Assembly: GCA_040235415.1 (NCBI GenBank)
Contig: JBECKR010000357.1
Location: forward strand, 1 to 16,321
Direction: 5' to 3'
DNA: 16,321 nucleotides
Source: JBECKR01 sp040235415
GTDB lineage: Bacteria; Acidobacteriota; Polarisedimenticolia; Polarisedimenticolales; Polarisedimenticolaceae
This document shows positions 14,696 through 16,321 of this stretch, in pieces. A program made the position numbers and the translations under genes. Every line of letters starts with the position of its first letter. Positions within the stretch are counted from its first letter, which is position 1. The notes under the pieces are model-generated. The model was not told the DNA's origin. It saw only the letters and a program-made list of their open reading frames with translations, and did not search any database.

Positions 14696-14720
14696 CCGGC
14701 CGCGCCGCGGAAGCGGCCGG
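14696..14720 (-). promoter_or_regulatory. Stem-loop in the korA leader
   Basis: CCGGCCGC at 14696-14703 pairs perfectly with GCGGCCGG at 14713-14720 across a 9-base loop. It lies in the predicted korA 5' leader, 15 bases from the start codon. It is GC-only, so a chance occurrence in this genome is possible. Confidence 0.3.
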
Positions 14721-14769
14721 GAAACCGCTGGAAATCGAAGGTGCGGGCGCCGCGGGCCGCACGCGCGCC

Positions 14770-14798
14770 ATTATGCGTCATCGCGGGTGGCCCTTCAA
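14770..14798 (-). promoter_or_regulatory. korAB promoter with -35 and -10
   Basis: On the minus strand TTGAAG (14798-14793) is followed by exactly 17 bases and then CATAAT (14775-14770). This is the only pair in the window close to the sigma-70 consensus in both hexamers and spacing. The predicted start, near 14763, gives a leader of about 83 bases before the korA ATG. Confidence 0.65.
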
Positions 14799-14799
14799 A

Positions 14800-14811
14800 C
14801 GCACCGGTGCG
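14800..14811. promoter_or_regulatory. 12-bp palindrome abutting the korAB -35
   Basis: CGCACCGGTGCG is a perfect palindrome ending one base from the -35 hexamer of the korAB promoter, the position of a class II activator or repressor operator. The regulator is unknown. GC-rich palindromes are not rare here, so only the placement supports it. Confidence 0.4.
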
Positions 14812-14832
14812 GAAGAACCCCCGGACCGCCGC

Positions 14833-15684
14833 TCAGTCCTGCCGGGCGAGCTTGCGTCGCAGCCACGCGAGGCGGCCGCGGACCGACTCCGCGTCCGGCG
14901 CGGTCGGCGCGAGGGCGAGGTAGGCCTCGAGATCGGCCACCGCGGGCTCGTTGCGACCGAGGTGGGCCATCAGGATGCCGCGGTCCCGGACCTCGCGCGC
15001 GTCGTCGGGGGACACCAGCAGCAGGCGCTCGACGACGCCCAGGGCGCGCTCGTAGTCTTCCCGCGCCAGGAAGATCCGCTTGAGGTTGTGCAGCAGGCGC
15101 AGGAACGTCGCGCGCGTTCCGGTGCCCCTCAAGAGCTCGCGACGGAACAGCGACGGCCGGCCGGTCGAGCGCACCACGAGCTGCCGGCAGTCCTCTTCGG
15201 TCACGACCTCGCCCCGGTGGTACGGATCGACCAGGATGGTGCGGTCGCCGAACTCGACGCGGACGACGAAGTGGCCCGGCAGTCCGACGCCGCGCGCCTC
15301 GAAGCCCGCTCCGCGAACGACCTCCATGTACACGATCGAGAGCGTCAGCGGGATGCCGGTCCGGCGGTCGAGGACCTCGTTGAGATACGAGTTCCGGGGA
15401 TCGTCGTAGTCGTCGTCGTTCCCGTGGAATCCGAGGTGCTCGAAGAGGTACTCGCGCACCGCGTCGAGCCTCGCGAACGGGTTCGCGAGCCCGGCGGCGC
15501 GCCGTCCGGCCTCGGCGGCGAGCGCCGCGAGCCGTCTGCGCTCGTGCTCGACGTCGAGGGCCGGGTACTCCTCGGCCGCGACGAGCAGCACTGCCCCGAC
15601 GACGTCGAGCGCGTCCGGCCGCGCGAGCAGCGCGGACAGCCTTTCGCGACAGCTCCGAACGTGGTCGATCGCGCCCGAATCCAC
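14833..15684 (-). CDS. SirB1 family protein (transglutaminase-like, with TPR-like C-terminus)
   Basis: From GTG 15684 this is a 283-residue soluble protein. Its central domain carries the SirB1/transglutaminase-like pattern: NSYLNEVLDRRTGIPLTLSIVYMEVVRGAGFEARGVGLPGHFVVRV (98-143) and ILVDPYHRGEVVTEEDC (150-166). The His138 and Asp153 of a transglutaminase triad are present. The position of the catalytic cysteine is occupied by the LTLSIVY segment, so it is probably not a protease or transferase. The C-terminus (194-260) contains two tetratricopeptide-like helical pairs (LRLLHNLKRIFLAREDYERALGVVERLLLVSPDD). Its cellular role is unknown, as for other SirB1-like proteins. The frame is open to 16011, but GTG 15684 has GGAG seven bases upstream and a -10 at 15728-15733; longer versions would run into the MFS gene. 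Confidence 0.85.
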   Translation of the reverse strand: MDSGAIDHVRSCRERLSALLARPDALDVVGAVLLVAAEEYPALDVEHERRRLAALAAEAGRRAAGLANPFARLDAVREYLFEHLGFHGNDDDYDDPRNSYLNEVLDRRTGIPLTLSIVYMEVVRGAGFEARGVGLPGHFVVRVEFGDRTILVDPYHRGEVVTEEDCRQLVVRSTGRPSLFRRELLRGTGTRATFLRLLHNLKRIFLAREDYERALGVVERLLLVSPDDAREVRDRGILMAHLGRNEPAVADLEAYLALAPTAPDAESVRGRLAWLRRKLARQD

Positions 15685-15727
15685 CGGCCCTCTCCCGAGC
15701 CCGCGAGCGTCCTCCGCGGGGAGACTT

Positions 15728-15737
15728 ATGGTACGGT
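15728..15737. promoter_or_regulatory. Overlapping divergent -10 boxes
   Basis: The ten bases ATGGTACGGT contain TACCAT on the minus strand (15733-15728, towards the SirB1-like gene) and TACGGT on the plus strand (15732-15737, towards the MFS gene). The two share the bases of a GTAC core. The minus leader would be about 37 bases with a ribosome binding site. The plus transcript would begin at the GTG start itself. Confidence 0.4.
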
Positions 15738-15743
15738 CGCGCG

Positions 15744-16321
15744 GTGCCCGATGCCACGGAAACGGAGGCGCCGCGGCGGGACCCCCGGCCCGCGCTCGCG
15801 ACGTACTACGCCGTGTACTTCGCCCAAATGGGGATCGTGCTGCCGTTCCTCCCCCCGTGGCTCGCGGCTCGCGGTCTCGGCAACGGCGCGATCGCGCTGC
15901 TGCTGGCGGCGAATCCGCTCGCGAAACTGGTCGCGCCGTGGACCTGGGGCCGCTGGGCGGATCGTTCCGGGGCTCGCCGCGGCCTCGTCGTCGCCGGTCT
16001 CGTGCTCGCATCGGCGGCCCTCGCCGGCGTCAGCATGGCGACCGCCGCCGCCGCGCTGTTCATCCTGTTCGGGGCGTACGCGTTCGCGGCCGCGCCCGCG
16101 CTTCCCTTCGCGGAGGCCACGGCTCTCGAGCAGAGCGAGCGGCTCGGGTTCGCCTACGGCCGCATCCGGCTCGCCGGGTCGATCAGCTTCATGGCGGTCG
16201 CCGCCGGCTTCGGCCTCGTGGTCGACCGCCTCGGCGGCACGATCGGACTGCGGATCGCGGCCCTGGCGCTCGCGCTCGCGGCTGCAGCGGCCGTGCGCTG
16301 GCCGCCGCCCGAGGCTCCGGC
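15744..16321 (+). CDS. MFS transporter, N-terminal part (runs off the window)
   Basis: The open frame from GTG 15744 to the window end codes 192 residues of a major facilitator superfamily permease, roughly the first six membrane helices. After a 17-residue polar start comes ATYYAVYFAQMGIVLPFLPPWLAARGLG (helix 1), then a loop with PWTWGRWADRSGARR, the MFS signature between helices 2 and 3. Further helices follow: GLVVAGLVLASAALAGV, AAALFILFGAYAFAAAPALPF and AGSISFMAVAAGFGLVVDRLGG. The FGRIR-like element AYGRIRLAGS resembles the MFS_1-like/nucleoside-symporter (LacY-like) group. It is an inner-membrane transporter of unknown substrate. GTG 15744 falls seven bases after TACGGT and has no Shine-Dalgarno, suggesting a leaderless mRNA. 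The 3' half is missing. Confidence 0.85.
   Translation, partial: MPDATETEAPRRDPRPALATYYAVYFAQMGIVLPFLPPWLAARGLGNGAIALLLAANPLAKLVAPWTWGRWADRSGARRGLVVAGLVLASAALAGVSMATAAAALFILFGAYAFAAAPALPFAEATALEQSERLGFAYGRIRLAGSISFMAVAAGFGLVVDRLGGTIGLRIAALALALAAAAAVRWPPPEAP

Noticed and set aside
15685..16011. Extension of the SirB1-like protein by about 109 residues upstream
   Set aside because: The extra segment is antisense to the MFS gene and Arg/Pro/Ala-rich, while the family N-terminus and an RBS-supported GTG lie at 15684.

Overview
The window is about 16.3 kb of very GC-rich, densely packed bacterial chromosome with no RNA gene, CRISPR array, integrase or transposase visible. The gene mix is plant/proteobacterial-type GshA, a two-subunit KorAB, a SirB1-like protein, a bacterial deoxyhypusine-synthase homologue and an iodotyrosine-deiodinase-like nitroreductase. 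Together with the base composition, this fits a high-GC Gram-negative lineage such as Acidobacteriota or a deltaproteobacterial relative. That assignment is an inference and no marker gene settles it. No stretch longer than about 150 bases lacks a gene; the longest gap is 14681-14832, upstream of korA.

Layout. 1-765 (+) is an HELGH membrane protein, possibly starting upstream of the window. It converges with a minus-strand pair: an M20 dipeptidase (769-2235) and, upstream of it, glutamate-cysteine ligase (2347-3591). Divergent from gshA runs a plus-strand series: an HprK-like P-loop protein (3683-4576), an aspartoacylase/AstE-type amidohydrolase (4622-5812), a deoxyhypusine-synthase-like protein (5848-6957) and a homocysteine S-methyltransferase (7035-8003). 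Next comes a tightly coupled cassette: a small secreted protein (8091-8594), a GNAT acetyltransferase (8591-9193), a membrane-anchored DUF2007-like protein that seems to begin at CTG (9190-9591) and a 93-residue conserved-looking protein (9650-9931). An adenosine-deaminase family enzyme (9936-10973, -) and a nitroreductase/IYD homologue (11075-11740, +) are divergent. A 24-bp perfect inverted repeat (11748-11799) then separates the nitroreductase from the converging minus-strand korB (11806-12819) and korA (12821-14680). A SirB1-like protein (14833-15684, -) and a divergent, truncated MFS transporter (15744-end, +) close the window.

How the genes work together. Most are housekeeping enzymes of thiol, C1, purine and central carbon metabolism. 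KorA and KorB form one enzyme, 2-oxoacid:ferredoxin oxidoreductase, and are one nucleotide apart. GshA and the dipeptidase are plausibly linked through gamma-glutamyl-cysteine or peptide turnover, but each has its own candidate promoter. No defence or secondary-metabolite system is visible.

The more unusual signals are regulatory or structural. A TACRAT-like -10 hexamer recurs in front of nearly every transcription unit. Three genes look leaderless. One gene probably uses CTG as its start. The korA leader carries an anti-Shine-Dalgarno sequence where a ribosome binding site is expected. There is also a REP-like palindrome between convergent genes.
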